Shown: positions 29,668-39,149, counted from the first letter of the stretch. The stretch is DNA of 39,560 nucleotides from an uncultured Microscilla sp. (GCF_947493425.1 NZ_CANLRP010000074.1:1-39560), one strand, 5' to 3'. The notes: a model not told the origin generated them from the sequence alone. Made by a program: numbers and translations.

Positions 29668-30870
29668 TCAGAAAATAAACCCGGCAAGCAAACCACATAA
29701 AATAATCCAAGGTGGTTTTACTTTAGTAAAAGTTAGTATAAGAAAAGCAGCAACTACTAAAGTCATATTAAGGTAATGGTGGGCTCCGGTAACCACAGGG
29801 GTAAGCAATAATAAGGCAGCTGCTATTACCAAACCAGAACTTGCCGCATGAATGCCTTCTAATGAAGCCTTCACAATACGGAACTTTTTGAGCTGTTCCC
29901 AAAAACGAATGACAAAAAAGATAAGGAAAGTACCAGGTAAAAATATGCCTGCTGCAGCAATAAATGCCCCCCAGATTTCACCACCAACTCCGGCCCCTGC
30001 TTCTCGCATAGACAAGGCACCTATAAACGACACAAACGAAAATACAGGACCAGGCACGCATTGAGCCAAACCAAAACCAGATAAAAACTCTTGTTCGCTA
30101 AGGTAAGCTTTAAACTCTACAAACTCGGTAAACAGCACTGGAATAAGAACCTGCCCCCCTCCAAAGATAAAGCTACCGTTACGGTAAAAGTTTTCAAACA
30201 GTCTCACCCATAAAGGAGTATTGTTAATGCCTACTACCAAAATACCTAAACCTACAATGAGCATTACTCCAAGGTACAGTAGAAAATTTGCCCATTCAAT
30301 TTTAAGTGGTTCGGGTTGTTCTTTGGGTTGGTGCTTGAACTTACGAAACGCGGTAACCATCCCCCCTACTACCACTACTACAGGAAACACAAATGGAGAT
30401 TTGAATGTATAAGCACAAGCAGCTGATACGATTAATAGAACTATCCCGGTTTTGGTATTGACTACCATGCGAGTAATGCGATAGGCAGCATAACAAACCA
30501 GCCCTACTGCCAAGGGTTGGACAAACCGGAGAAAGTCCAGAGAAAAACTCTGGTGATGAAAGTAGGATATGGTAATGCCCAATACAGTCATAATGATCAT
30601 AGCAGGCAACGACCAGATCAACAAAGTAAGATAGGCCAGGCTAGGGCCTCCTATTTTAAACCCTAAGGCTACTATCGTTTGTGTAGAGGTAGGTCCTGGC
30701 AAAATCTGACATAAAGCGTTGAGTTCTAAAAACTCTTTTTCTTTGAGATATCCTCTTTTTTTGACGAACATGTCAATGAACAGGGCTATGTGCACTTGTG
30801 GACCTCCAAACGCAGCAATGGAGAGCCAGGCAACATCTCGTAAAAATATGTAATACCTGATTCTTTTCAT
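29668..30870 (-). CDS. chrA: Chromate transporter, CHR family
   Basis: A 400-residue membrane protein with two homologous CHR halves. The first carries FGGPQVHIALF and LPGPTSTQTIVALG, the second FGGGQVLIPVL and QCVPGPVFSFVSFIG; the FGG and PGP motifs are family marks. About ten to twelve membrane segments are visible. ChrA proteins expel chromate from the cytoplasm, probably with the proton gradient. The size is the long, bidomain form. It is followed on the minus strand by 196 bases without a gene before the dUTPase gene. Confidence 0.9.
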   Translation of the reverse strand: MKRIRYYIFLRDVAWLSIAAFGGPQVHIALFIDMFVKKRGYLKEKEFLELNALCQILPGPTSTQTIVALGFKIGGPSLAYLTLLIWSLPAMIIMTVLGITISYFHHQSFSLDFLRFVQPLAVGLVCYAAYRITRMVVNTKTGIVLLIVSAACAYTFKSPFVFPVVVVVGGMVTAFRKFKHQPKEQPEPLKIEWANFLLYLGVMLIVGLGILVVGINNTPLWVRLFENFYRNGSFIFGGGQVLIPVLFTEFVEFKAYLSEQEFLSGFGLAQCVPGPVFSFVSFIGALSMREAGAGVGGEIWGAFIAAAGIFLPGTFLIFFVIRFWEQLKKFRIVKASLEGIHAASSGLVIAAALLLLTPVVTGAHHYLNMTLVVAAFLILTFTKVKPPWIILCGLLAGFIF

Positions 30871-30881
30871 TCTAAAATATA

Positions 30882-30910
30882 GAAACCACTGCTTTTGATG
30901 CAGTGGTTTC
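30882..30910. terminator. Hairpin between the oxygenase and chromate-transporter genes
   Basis: Perfect 11-base arms (GAAACCACTGC and complement) with a seven-base loop, only 12 bases upstream of the chrA start. T-runs are weak on both sides, so it may be an attenuator. Confidence 0.6.
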
Positions 30911-30923
30911 GTTCCCCATTTAT

Positions 30924-31895
30924 TTATTTTTTCAAACCTATTTCTCGTAAACGTTCTTCTAAAAACTGCCCCGCAGTCATGTCTTCATACTGTTTGGGGT
31001 TGTGCTCATCTATACAACTCTCCAGACAAGTTAAATCCATATCGGAACGAGGGTGCATAAAAAACGGAATAGAATAACGTGATGTATGCAATAGTTCTTT
31101 GGGTGGATTTACTACCCGGTGAACAGTCGACTTAAGTCTATTGTTTGTCAAGCGTTCAAGCATATCCCCTACATTTACCACAATCTGATCGGGCAATGCA
31201 GTTACTGAAATCCATTGATTGTCTTTTCGCAAAATCTGAAGACCATCAGCGCTTGCTCCCATCAATAAAGTGATGAGGTTAATATCGCCGTGAGCAGCTG
31301 CTCTTACTGCATCATCAGGCACTTCGTTGGTATTTGTAATAGGATAATAGTGAATAGCACGTAAAATGCTATTGCCGTTATGTACTTTACTCTCAAAATA
31401 GTCTTCCTCTAAATCAAGGTAAATCGCCAATGCTCGCAACATTTGTCTTCCTGCTGCTTCCAGTGTTTGGTAGGCAGTAAGGGTGTTTTCCTTAAAAGAA
31501 GGTATCTCCTTAGGAAAAACGTTGTCAGGGTACTCGCTTTTGATAGCGTCTCCATCGGTTACCTCCTGACCTACATGATAAAACTCCTTCAGGTCACCTG
31601 TACTTCGCCCTTTAGCATGTTCTTTGCCTTTGCCTACATAACCGCGTTGCCCTGACAAACCTTCAATTTCATACTGTTGCTTTACCTCTTGTGGTTGAGC
31701 AAAAAACTCCTTCACACTGGCATAAAGCTGTTCAGTGAGTTCATCTGTAAGCCCATGGTTTTTTATAGCTACAAAGCCTATATTGTTATAAGCCTCCCCC
31801 AAATCTTTTACAAACTGAGCCTTTTTAGATGCATCGCCTGATGTAAAATCGGCTAAATCTAAAGAAGGGATTTCGTCATAAAGCTTTTCGCTCAT
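30924..31895 (-). CDS. 2-oxoglutarate/Fe(II)-dependent oxygenase, isopenicillin N synthase-like
   Basis: A 323-residue protein with the N-terminal DIOX_N part (IPSLDLADF, FVAIKNHGL) and a C-terminal 2OG-FeII domain. Iron ligands are in HGDINLITLL (His and Asp) and STVHRVV (His); RYSIPFF gives the Arg that binds 2-oxoglutarate. This class hydroxylates or desaturates small molecules, and substrate cannot be told from sequence. In many bacteria such genes act on amino acids or antibiotics, but no biosynthetic neighbours are seen here. Its hairpin terminator precedes chrA. Confidence 0.85.
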   Translation of the reverse strand: MSEKLYDEIPSLDLADFTSGDASKKAQFVKDLGEAYNNIGFVAIKNHGLTDELTEQLYASVKEFFAQPQEVKQQYEIEGLSGQRGYVGKGKEHAKGRSTGDLKEFYHVGQEVTDGDAIKSEYPDNVFPKEIPSFKENTLTAYQTLEAAGRQMLRALAIYLDLEEDYFESKVHNGNSILRAIHYYPITNTNEVPDDAVRAAAHGDINLITLLMGASADGLQILRKDNQWISVTALPDQIVVNVGDMLERLTNNRLKSTVHRVVNPPKELLHTSRYSIPFFMHPRSDMDLTCLESCIDEHNPKQYEDMTAGQFLEERLREIGLKK

Positions 31896-32107
31896 ATACA
31901 GTAAGTTTATGTTTTTTATATGTAACTTCTATTGTTAAACAAAATTAAGACTTTGTAGGGAATAATGGCAATTATGTAGAATTATTGAATAAAATGGAAA
32001 GGTTCTGTGTTAAAAAATAACATACAATTAATCATTGCCTTGTTTTTTAGTCTAAAAATGAATTATATACATCATATAAACTATTTTTTATACAAACTAC
32101 AGTGGCA

Positions 32108-32605
32108 ATGAAACAAAACACCGCAGCTAAATTATTTCAAGATAAAATACTTGATAAAGTACTTGCTCAATTGTTGAACCTGCCTAATCAGGTTCAAACT
32201 CAAGCACTTACACCGGGCAAATGGTCGCCTATACAAATTATGGGTCACCTGATAGACTCTGCCACCTATAACAGTCAAAGGTTTATCAAAGCACAATGGA
32301 GGGATGACCTTATTTTTGAGGCATACCCTCAAAAGGCTTTAGTTGATACACAACGTTTTCAGGAAGGTAACTGGAGGGATGTAATTGAACTGTGGTATTG
32401 GTACAATATACACATTTGTCATATCATTCGACATATTCCAAACGATGCCTGGAACAAAGACCGGGAGCCACATAGTATGGCTACCGAAAAGGCTTCAGTT
32501 AGATTAAGTGACTTAGTGTTAGATTACATCGTGCACCTAGAGCATCATCTCCAACAAATTTTTCCTGACTATGTGCGCCAAATCAACCCTGAGCAAACCC
32601 AGTAA
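32108..32605 (+). CDS. DinB-like four-helix protein
   Basis: A 165-residue protein started at ATG 32108 (GTG at 32102 disfavoured). The pattern WSPIQIMGHLIDSATYNSQR, a central helix and YIVHLEHHLQQI at the end matches the DinB/YfiT superfamily, in which three His residues bind a metal. Members include thiol transferases and damage-induced proteins of unknown chemistry. It is divergent from the oxygenase gene across a 212-base gap. No operon partner is visible. Confidence 0.75.
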   Translation: MKQNTAAKLFQDKILDKVLAQLLNLPNQVQTQALTPGKWSPIQIMGHLIDSATYNSQRFIKAQWRDDLIFEAYPQKALVDTQRFQEGNWRDVIELWYWYNIHICHIIRHIPNDAWNKDREPHSMATEKASVRLSDLVLDYIVHLEHHLQQIFPDYVRQINPEQTQ

Positions 32606-33070
32606 ATCAGGTTTGAAAAAAGAGAATTAAGTAGACTTACTTAAATACAATTCTCATGAACTTCTTATTTGATTGACTACTATAATTGTTTAAATTATAG
32701 GCATGACTCACTCAATTCCTTCTGATGCTTAATTAGAAACACTACTGTTTTTTCAATCTACCCCAAATTTTGGTAGTCGTTAAACTATCATTTAGAGTTA
32801 AACCATTGGAGTATAACACTCTACTTCACAGTCTAAAGAATTACACAAAAGCATTCTTAAACTATTGCATATTAGACTAAGATACTTATAATGGCAAACA
32901 ATAAGCTTGTGTAGATGATTATAAAATAACTTATAGTTTTATTTTCATAAGAATAATTATTGCGCATCAATCATAAAAATGAACTGTAATGAACATTACT
33001 AACAAGCATCAATTAGCAAACAATTAACAAAGTACTATACTTCTTTCAAACCAAAATTTCAGATAGTTCT
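32606..33070. other. AT-rich intergenic region without a gene
   Basis: 465 bases between the DinB-like and SpoIIE-type genes. I see no open frame, strong hairpin or clear TTTG/TAnnTTTG promoter pair. The length suggests that regulation of the phosphatase gene is encoded here. Confidence 0.5.
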
Positions 33071-34498
33071 ATGCAAATATTAACCAACCAACCTACCGAA
33101 GAAATATCAGCTAATGACTTATTTTTCTATAAAAACTGGGCTCGTTTTGCTCGTATTATGCAAATACAAAGTGGGCAGGACAGCGAAAACTGGGCTAATC
33201 ATGTGTTACAACACCTTGTCCCTTTTGTAGAAGGTTTTCAAGCTACACTTTATCTCAAAAATATTGCGGATGAAGAGGTTCAACTAGAAAGCTTTCGTTT
33301 TATAGGTGGTTATGCCATAGAGACTGATCAGGTGAAGGACATCATATATTTAGGCGAAGATACTATAGGGTTGGTAGCCAAAAGCAAAGAAAAATCGTAC
33401 ATTACCTCTCAGGAAGAGAGCCCCGTTTTTAAAGCCGTCAACACTACTCTATTAATTCCTATATATAGCATACTTACTTTACCTATTATTTATCAAAAAG
33501 CAGTATATGGAGTATTAGAAATATTGTTTCATAAACCCCCAATGCAGCAATTTCTCGATTTTTTGGATAAGATCAATAACAATATCGGGGCGAACCTTTG
33601 CTTATTGCTCAAAGATGAAAAAATTAGGCTGCAAAATAAAGATCTAAACCATCAACTAAGACAAACCCGTAATCACCTGATTATTTCGGAGGAGTTTCGT
33701 AAACTACACGGCAGCCTGACGGAAAGCGTGGAATACGCACAAAATATCCAAAATGCGATTTTGCCTGGTAACTCAAGCTTTGGCAAATTGTTCCAAGACT
33801 ATTTTATCATTTATAAACCTAAAGACATTGTTTCAGGCGATTTTTACTGGATGGTACAAACAATTAATCGTGATAAAGAAAACGAAACCCTCTCAAAAAC
33901 AATTTTTTTGGCAGTGGTAGATTGTACAGGGCATGGGGTGCCAGGTGCTTTTATGAGCATGATTGGTACTATGTTGCTCAATGAGATCGTCAGTAGGAAG
34001 GGCATAGACAGTCCAGCTCGTATCTTAAAAATGATGCATATTGGTGTAAGAGCCGCCCTTAAGCAGTCTGAGGGGCAAAACAAAGACGGAATGGATATTT
34101 GCTTTTGCAAAATAAAGCCCCAGAATGATGGCCAACAAGAAATAACTTTTGCTGGGGCAAAACGCCCTTTGTACTATTCAGAAGATAATCAATTATTTAA
34201 AAAACCTGGTACCCGTAGAAGTATTGGTGGTGACTCACAAACAAGGAGTGAACCATTTGTGAATCATACGATTATGCTTGCTACAGGAGATAAGCTTTTT
34301 TTATCCACTGATGGTTTCAAAGATGTGGCAAGTCCCAAACGACGAAATTTTGGTCAGCAACGCCTTGAACTACTGCTACAACAAGGCTTGGAGGACACCC
34401 TACAAGCACACCGTGAATTGTTGTTAACTCGTCTGAAACAACACCAACAAGATGCTCAGCAAAGAGACGATATAACGCTTATAGGGGTTCAACTATAA
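33071..34498 (+). CDS. GAF-domain PP2C/SpoIIE-type serine phosphatase
   Basis: A 475-residue soluble protein. Residues about 25-190 look like a GAF sensor domain (FVEGFQATLYLKNI, then NTTLLIPIYSI). A coiled coil follows, and about 225-475 is a SpoIIE phosphatase: YAQNIQNAILPG, PKDIVSGDFYWM, VVDCTGHGVPGAFMSMIG with the metal-binding Asp, NKDGMDI, and DDITLIGVQL at the end. It would dephosphorylate an anti-sigma factor antagonist or similar partner in response to a GAF signal. The partner is not in the window. It converges with the next gene. Confidence 0.85.
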   Translation: MQILTNQPTEEISANDLFFYKNWARFARIMQIQSGQDSENWANHVLQHLVPFVEGFQATLYLKNIADEEVQLESFRFIGGYAIETDQVKDIIYLGEDTIGLVAKSKEKSYITSQEESPVFKAVNTTLLIPIYSILTLPIIYQKAVYGVLEILFHKPPMQQFLDFLDKINNNIGANLCLLLKDEKIRLQNKDLNHQLRQTRNHLIISEEFRKLHGSLTESVEYAQNIQNAILPGNSSFGKLFQDYFIIYKPKDIVSGDFYWMVQTINRDKENETLSKTIFLAVVDCTGHGVPGAFMSMIGTMLLNEIVSRKGIDSPARILKMMHIGVRAALKQSEGQNKDGMDICFCKIKPQNDGQQEITFAGAKRPLYYSEDNQLFKKPGTRRSIGGDSQTRSEPFVNHTIMLATGDKLFLSTDGFKDVASPKRRNFGQQRLELLLQQGLEDTLQAHRELLLTRLKQHQQDAQQRDDITLIGVQL

Positions 34499-34504
34499 CT
34501 TTTA

Positions 34505-36280
34505 CTACCTTCCACGCCATATCCACACATCGGTGTAAGTAGTTTTAAGTTTTTGTTTGGCTATTACTGCCAACTGCCTGGTTTGGTAGCCTGCATCAAA
34601 CGCTACCCTGAGGCGCCGTTGGCTTTGCAACAAACGGGGATTCGCAAAACCAGCTTGCCTGAGATGCTGTAGCTTTTGTTGTGCACTGGCAAGGTGGGTA
34701 TAGCTTCCTGCAATAAGATAGTACCTGCCCGATATAGTTTTGGTAGAGGTTTGCGGGGGGCTCGTATGCCTTGTTTTGTCATACTGGTGCAATGAGGTTG
34801 GTCTGGGCGTTTTAATACGTTGTTTTATTTGCTCCCAATCGTGGTAAATCATTGCACCAGCATTTTGCATAGGTTCATCTGCTTCAAACCTTATGCCTGC
34901 TACATCTTTAAAGACTCTGGCAATGGTATATAGCCACACATCACTCTCGTAGCCCACATACACCATATGAAAATCGTATAGGTTTTCGCGGGCAGCTGCA
35001 TAGTAAATATTACGTCTAATACCATAACAAAACGCTTGAAAAGCCGCCTTGAGGTTACGGTATTTACGGTTTAGCTTACCTGGCATAGCCTGATAGGTAG
35101 GTAAACCGTTAACCATCAACCTGTTTTGCCAGTGAAAAGCCATAGGGTTGTTATACCAACGCGGAAACGAGCAACTTCCCAACCCACTCTCACTTACCAT
35201 AATTGCCGTTAGAAATAAGGGATTTATGTTGTGTTGCTGAGTCACTGACACTATAGCCTGCGCCATTTGTAAAGGAGTTATTTTAGGCTGAGCATCTACC
35301 TGCTCAAGAAAGTACAAAGATTGAGGGAAGTAATCGCCTAAAAAAGTTGCCAAACGTTGGGTAAACTTTGTGCCGTAGTAATCTATTCGTAGTGGTTGAT
35401 TATAGTGTGAGGTTTGGTATTGATAAAATTTACGCTGGGCTGCTTTTTGAGCAGTACTGTCTCGCCTCGATATGCCATAGGCTGGACGAACACAACGAAA
35501 ACCAATATCAAAGTTATAGTTGCTGGGCGCCGAAAAAGACCTATAGTTTATTTGTAGGTACTTTGGGTTTATACTTCCCCAACTTCCCCCTTTGAGCACT
35601 TTAGTTCGGTTGGTAGTGTGCCAGTCATTGCACCAATGCCAAACATTGCCACTCATTCCTCTAATTCCAAAATCATTTTTAGGCAACTCGTTTACTTTAG
35701 CCAAGCGCCACCACTTACCAATTTTTACTCCTCGTTCATTGTCATAATTTGCCTTTGCAGGATCAAAACGATCGCCCCAAGGGTAAGCCCTTTTACCTTT
35801 GCCTCCCCGAGCAGCTGTCATAAACTCTGACTCAAAAGGCAGGCGATATCCTTCGGATTCCTTGTTGAGCCGCCAACCTGGATAGCCCCAGGTATCTAAC
35901 TTACCAGAAGGCACATAGGCGGGAGACAACCCTTCCATTTTACTACGCCAATTGCAATAGTCTACAGCGTGGTACCAATTGATCCCAGTGACAGGTTGCA
36001 GACTTTTGTTATAAGTAGCTTCGTCCCAGTAGGCAGCAATGGTTCCTCCAGCTTGTACATATTTCCTGAAATCCTGATAAGTTACTGGAATAACATCTAT
36101 ATAAAACTCATGACCGGCAACTTCGGTAGGCACCAACACCATTTTTTTGAGCCCTGTATATTCTTTGGGTAAATCTTCAAACGATTTTGCTTTTTTACTA
36201 ACCGACGAACAAGCTCCAAGCATTGCCAACAGGCAACACCACCTAACGGTGTTTTTGATATATAGCCAAGTTAACCTCAT
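34505..36280 (-). CDS. Lipoprotein: SUMF1 domain, glucosaminidase-like domain and SPOR domain
   Basis: A 591-residue lipoprotein (signal peptide, lipobox LGAC). Residues about 45-270 are an FGE-sulfatase/SUMF1 fold (VDYCNWRSK, YRLPFESEFMTAARGG, YPWGDRF, GMSGNVWHWCNDW, VLKGGSWGS, GFRCVR), as in the gliding proteins GldJ and GldK. Residues about 330-500 resemble a Glucosaminidase domain (INPLFLTAIMVSESGLGS with Glu as candidate catalyst, then FQAFCYGIRRN). Residues about 525-591 are a SPOR domain (YYLIAGSYTHLASAQQKL), which binds denuded septal peptidoglycan. It probably acts in outer envelope or cell-wall remodelling. The three-part fusion is unusual to me. Confidence 0.8.
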   Translation of the reverse strand: MRLTWLYIKNTVRWCCLLAMLGACSSVSKKAKSFEDLPKEYTGLKKMVLVPTEVAGHEFYIDVIPVTYQDFRKYVQAGGTIAAYWDEATYNKSLQPVTGINWYHAVDYCNWRSKMEGLSPAYVPSGKLDTWGYPGWRLNKESEGYRLPFESEFMTAARGGKGKRAYPWGDRFDPAKANYDNERGVKIGKWWRLAKVNELPKNDFGIRGMSGNVWHWCNDWHTTNRTKVLKGGSWGSINPKYLQINYRSFSAPSNYNFDIGFRCVRPAYGISRRDSTAQKAAQRKFYQYQTSHYNQPLRIDYYGTKFTQRLATFLGDYFPQSLYFLEQVDAQPKITPLQMAQAIVSVTQQHNINPLFLTAIMVSESGLGSCSFPRWYNNPMAFHWQNRLMVNGLPTYQAMPGKLNRKYRNLKAAFQAFCYGIRRNIYYAAARENLYDFHMVYVGYESDVWLYTIARVFKDVAGIRFEADEPMQNAGAMIYHDWEQIKQRIKTPRPTSLHQYDKTRHTSPPQTSTKTISGRYYLIAGSYTHLASAQQKLQHLRQAGFANPRLLQSQRRLRVAFDAGYQTRQLAVIAKQKLKTTYTDVWIWRGR

Positions 36281-36554
36281 TATGCAAAACTAAAAGGTTT
36301 TGGCAAAAGTGCAACTCCTGAGGCTTTGATTATCACTAGATTAAGACTAGGTACCAAGGTATTTTGCATACCATTGCCCAAATAGAGCAGCTCCCGAATG
36401 CATTTGGTGGGGCAGTTATACCACTGAGGGGTTTGAAAAGGTTAAAGAGAACTCATTTTGAGCGGTTGGTCTAAAAACCGGCTGATAACAAAACCTTTTT
36501 CTTAAAAAACGATTAGTTTTGTTATAACAATATTCGGTATACTGCATCTAAACT

Positions 36555-37751
36555 ATGACATTTAATCTATTACCAAAGTATAAATCTAACCATCAACGGT
36601 TATTACTGCATGTATTGTTTTGGGTAAGCTATGTCTTATTCTTTGCCATACTTTGGGGCAGTTATGATGACCACTATTACCGCGAATTAAAAGTGCAGAT
36701 TTTGCTGTTACCAGGCAGAATGTTAATTGTCTATTTCAACTTATATTTTTTACTACCTCGTTTTTTACTACAAAAACGCTACCTCAGTTATATTCTTTGG
36801 CTTATTCCCACCTCTATGCTGATAGGTATGTTTAGTCGTTCCTTAATTTTTTATTTTTACTACCCCATTTATAACCCTGAGTTTATTAAAACAACCTATT
36901 TGACTACTGAAGTAATTGTTCAGTATGTGATACCAGACCACATAAGCAACCTATGGTCATTATTTAAAGTAATAAAGTTTGCCCTAGGATTCAATACAGT
37001 ATTGTTGCTTACTACGGGGGTTAAAATCCTTAAGTTTTGGTACAAAGACAAACAAGCAGCAAAATTACTGGAAAAGGAAAAGTTAGAGGCTGAGCTCAAA
37101 TTTTTGAAAGGACAAATTCACCCACATTTTTTGTTTAATACGCTCAATAATTTGTATGCGCTTACGCTAAAAAAAGATGAACATGCCCCCGAAATAGTGC
37201 TTAAGCTGTCAGACTTGATGAATTATATGCTGTATGACACCAACACACAATATATAGACATAGAGAAGGAAATTAACTACATAAAAAACTACATCGCGCT
37301 TGAAAAAATCCGCTATGGCAATCGGGTAGATATTTCTTTTAATATAGCTGGGCAAGTGGCAGGCAATAAGATAGCCCCTATGCTGATACTGCCTTTTGTA
37401 GAAAACAGTTTTAAACATGGAGTAAGTGGAGAGATTGACCATGCCTGGATTACGATAGATTTACTACTACAGGGCAATCAAATGACACTGAAAGTGGAAA
37501 ACAGCAAAAGTAGCGAATACATAAAACGCTCGCAAAGAGAATACGCCAGTGGTATAGGTTTGGTAAATGTAAAGCGCCGTCTGGATTTATTATATAATGA
37601 TCAATACGAACTGAAGGTGTTTGATGATGAGCCATCTACTTATTTGGTTGTACTTAAACTTACACTAGAGTCGTCATTTGTGGCATTTGATTCGGTAAAA
37701 CCTCAAGTTGACCAGGAACAAATACTCCCTCAAAAACCAGTAAAAAAATAA
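36555..37751 (+). CDS. LytS/YehU-type sensor histidine kinase
   Basis: A 398-residue protein with four N-terminal membrane segments (about 17-160), a short coiled coil (about 170-190) and a His_kinase domain whose phosphoacceptor motif is GQIHPHFLFNTLNNLY. An HATPase_c domain follows (PMLILPFVENSFKHG, then SGIGLVNVKRRLDLLY). No periplasmic sensor domain is seen, so the signal is sensed in the membrane. The next gene encodes the partner regulator 67 bases downstream, and the two form one operon. Its upstream gap (36281-36554) holds no gene. Confidence 0.9.
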   Translation: MTFNLLPKYKSNHQRLLLHVLFWVSYVLFFAILWGSYDDHYYRELKVQILLLPGRMLIVYFNLYFLLPRFLLQKRYLSYILWLIPTSMLIGMFSRSLIFYFYYPIYNPEFIKTTYLTTEVIVQYVIPDHISNLWSLFKVIKFALGFNTVLLLTTGVKILKFWYKDKQAAKLLEKEKLEAELKFLKGQIHPHFLFNTLNNLYALTLKKDEHAPEIVLKLSDLMNYMLYDTNTQYIDIEKEINYIKNYIALEKIRYGNRVDISFNIAGQVAGNKIAPMLILPFVENSFKHGVSGEIDHAWITIDLLLQGNQMTLKVENSKSSEYIKRSQREYASGIGLVNVKRRLDLLYNDQYELKVFDDEPSTYLVVLKLTLESSFVAFDSVKPQVDQEQILPQKPVKK

Positions 37752-37818
37752 GACTATTTCTACCTATTAAAACACCACTCGCACCCCGTATTGGTGATAA
37801 ATAACCCAAAAAAAAGAT

Positions 37819-38568
37819 ATGGCTAATTTAAAATGTTTGATTGTAGATGATGAACCGCTTGCCCTGGATATTCTGGAAACATACATTCAGCGTATAGACA
37901 GTCTTGAACTGGTGGCACGATGTAACAATGCTATAGAGGCATTTAATCTGATTCAACAAAAAGAGATAGATTTGCTTTTTTTGGATATACAAATGCCTAA
38001 ACTTACTGGCATCGATTTTTTGAAAAATATCCATAACCCACCTAAAGTAGTCTTTACTACTGCTTACCGCGACTATGCATTGGAAGGATACGAATTAGAC
38101 GCCGTTGACTATTTGTTGAAGCCTATTTCGTTTGAACGCTTTTTGAGGGCAGTAAACAAAGTCTCGCAAATGAACAATCCTACCCCAGCCACCGCCACAA
38201 TACCCGCTACGAGCACCATAGATAATTCAGGGTATGACCAGGCTTTTATTTACCTGAAGGCAGATAAGAAGATGATTAAGTTTTTGCTCAAAGATATTTT
38301 ATATATCGAAAGCCTGAAGGATTATGTAAGAGTAAAAACAGCTTACAAAGAAGTAGTGGCGTATCAGAAAATAAGCTATTTGGAAGAGAAACTGCCCGAA
38401 AATAAGTTTTTAAGGGTACACCGCTCTTTTATTGTGGCAATAGACAAGGTAGAGGCTTTTTCGGCTACAACCATAGAAATTAATGGAAAAGAGATTCCTA
38501 TTGGGCGAAATTATAAAAATGTAGTGCTCAAGGTACTCAATCAAAATAACTTACTGGGGGAAGGTTAA
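37819..38568 (+). CDS. LytTR-family response regulator
   Basis: A 249-residue protein with an N-terminal receiver (LKCLIVDDEPLALDILETYI, phosphoacceptor Asp in LLFLDIQMPKLTG, Thr-Ala in VVFTTAYRDYA, Lys in YLLKPISF) and a C-terminal LytTR DNA-binding domain (IKFLLKDILYIESLKDYVRV, FLRVHRSFIVAIDKVEAF, IPIGRNYK). It binds direct repeats upstream of targets when phosphorylated by the kinase encoded just upstream. Targets are unknown; the adjacent SUMF1/SPOR lipoprotein gene is a possibility by proximity only. Confidence 0.9.
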   Translation: MANLKCLIVDDEPLALDILETYIQRIDSLELVARCNNAIEAFNLIQQKEIDLLFLDIQMPKLTGIDFLKNIHNPPKVVFTTAYRDYALEGYELDAVDYLLKPISFERFLRAVNKVSQMNNPTPATATIPATSTIDNSGYDQAFIYLKADKKMIKFLLKDILYIESLKDYVRVKTAYKEVVAYQKISYLEEKLPENKFLRVHRSFIVAIDKVEAFSATTIEINGKEIPIGRNYKNVVLKVLNQNNLLGEG

Positions 38569-38632
38569 CATTAATGTTCTCAATGCTTTATTTGTTCTTT
38601 TATCAGTAAATATAAAACTTGTAGCACCGAAT

Positions 38633-38701
38633 TAGGGTAGAATACCCTACTTTATTCCTCTCACACCACCGAATATACAATTCTCGTATCAGGACGGTTC
38701 G
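38633..38701 (-). ncRNA. Probable remnant of group II intron domains V and VI
   Basis: On the minus strand 38701-38657 begins GAACCGTCC and ends TTCGGTGGTGTGAGAGG, the pattern found at the catalytic domain V of some bacterial group II introns (ACC..GGT stem, upper stem ATAC/GTAT). It is followed by a perfect 7-bp hairpin (TAGGGTA and TACCCTA, 38633-38649) in the place of domain VI. The domain V stem has two internal mismatches, and no reverse transcriptase or 5' domains are present, so it is a decayed fragment. Recognition is from memory of the motif, not from a model search. Confidence 0.45.
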
Positions 38702-38717
38702 ATAAGTTTTCATGTAT

Positions 38718-38752
38718 GTGGTTATCAACTTCTAGTAGAGATTGATAACCAC
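38718..38752. other. Long hairpin of unknown role
   Basis: GTGGTTATCAA pairs perfectly with TTGATAACCAC, and the stem continues inward to a three-base loop with one mismatch and one G-T pair. No T-run follows. It lies between the intron-like fragment and the tRNA-like array. Confidence 0.6.
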
Positions 38753-38773
38753 GTTGCTTAGGTATACACGCAT

Positions 38774-38800
38774 AAAAAAAGCTCCTTCAATAAAGTAGCT
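38774..38800 (-). terminator. Terminator behind tRNA-like copy A
   Basis: On the minus strand an imperfect stem AGCTACTT / AAGGAGCT is followed by seven T. It is a diverged copy of the terminator at 39150-39180. Confidence 0.75.
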
Positions 38801-38811
38801 TGTGTTTTTAG

Positions 38812-38889
38812 TGGATTCTGTTCCGATATTGGATCGGAACGACTTCTGCTTGTAAGGCAGATGCTCTGAACCAACTGAGTTAAGACTGA
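38812..38889 (-). pseudogene. tRNA-Val(UAC)-like copy A
   Basis: D arm, anticodon arm (loop CTTACAA, anticodon UAC) and 3' end match copy B. The 5' acceptor strand is TCAGTCT, which cannot pair with AGAATCC at the 3' end, because the end of the GIY-YIG gene runs into it (10-base overlap). The T arm is the palindrome GTTCCGAT/ATCGGAAC with a CCAAT loop. It is therefore unlikely to be a working tRNA. Confidence 0.65.
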
Positions 38890-39131
38890 CCTAATATTAA
38901 ATGATCTAAATACTTTCTTGATTTCTTTGCTTTGATAGCACGTTCACGCACCATTGCCTCGCTACGAGTCTCATAACCTTCTGAGTATTTCAATTCCCAA
39001 GGAACGCCAGGTTTAGTTGCACGACTACCGCCAGAATTATGGCGAGCCAAACGTGAGGATAGATTTTGGGTAAAACCAACATAATACCTGTCTAAAGAAG
39101 TAGAGTAAAGGATATATACATAAAAATTCAT
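38880..39131 (-). CDS. GIY-YIG (URI domain) nuclease, small stand-alone type
   Basis: An 83-residue protein that is essentially one GIY-YIG domain: YVYILYS (GIY position), YYVGFT (YIG position), RLARHN with the catalytic Arg, and SEAMVRERAIK with the metal-binding Glu. Length is normal for the COG2827/YhbQ type. Such domains nick or cut DNA; the target is unknown. The TAA stop lies inside the adjoining tRNA-like sequence. An identical 3' end reappears 590 bases away at 39470, so the gene is part of a tandem repeat. Stand-alone GIY-YIG genes next to tRNA-like repeats may be mobile or recombination-prone units. Confidence 0.85.
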   Translation of the reverse strand: MNFYVYILYSTSLDRYYVGFTQNLSSRLARHNSGGSRATKPGVPWELKYSEGYETRSEAMVRERAIKAKKSRKYLDHLILGQS

Positions 39132-39149
39132 AGCATCAAATCTTAAGCA

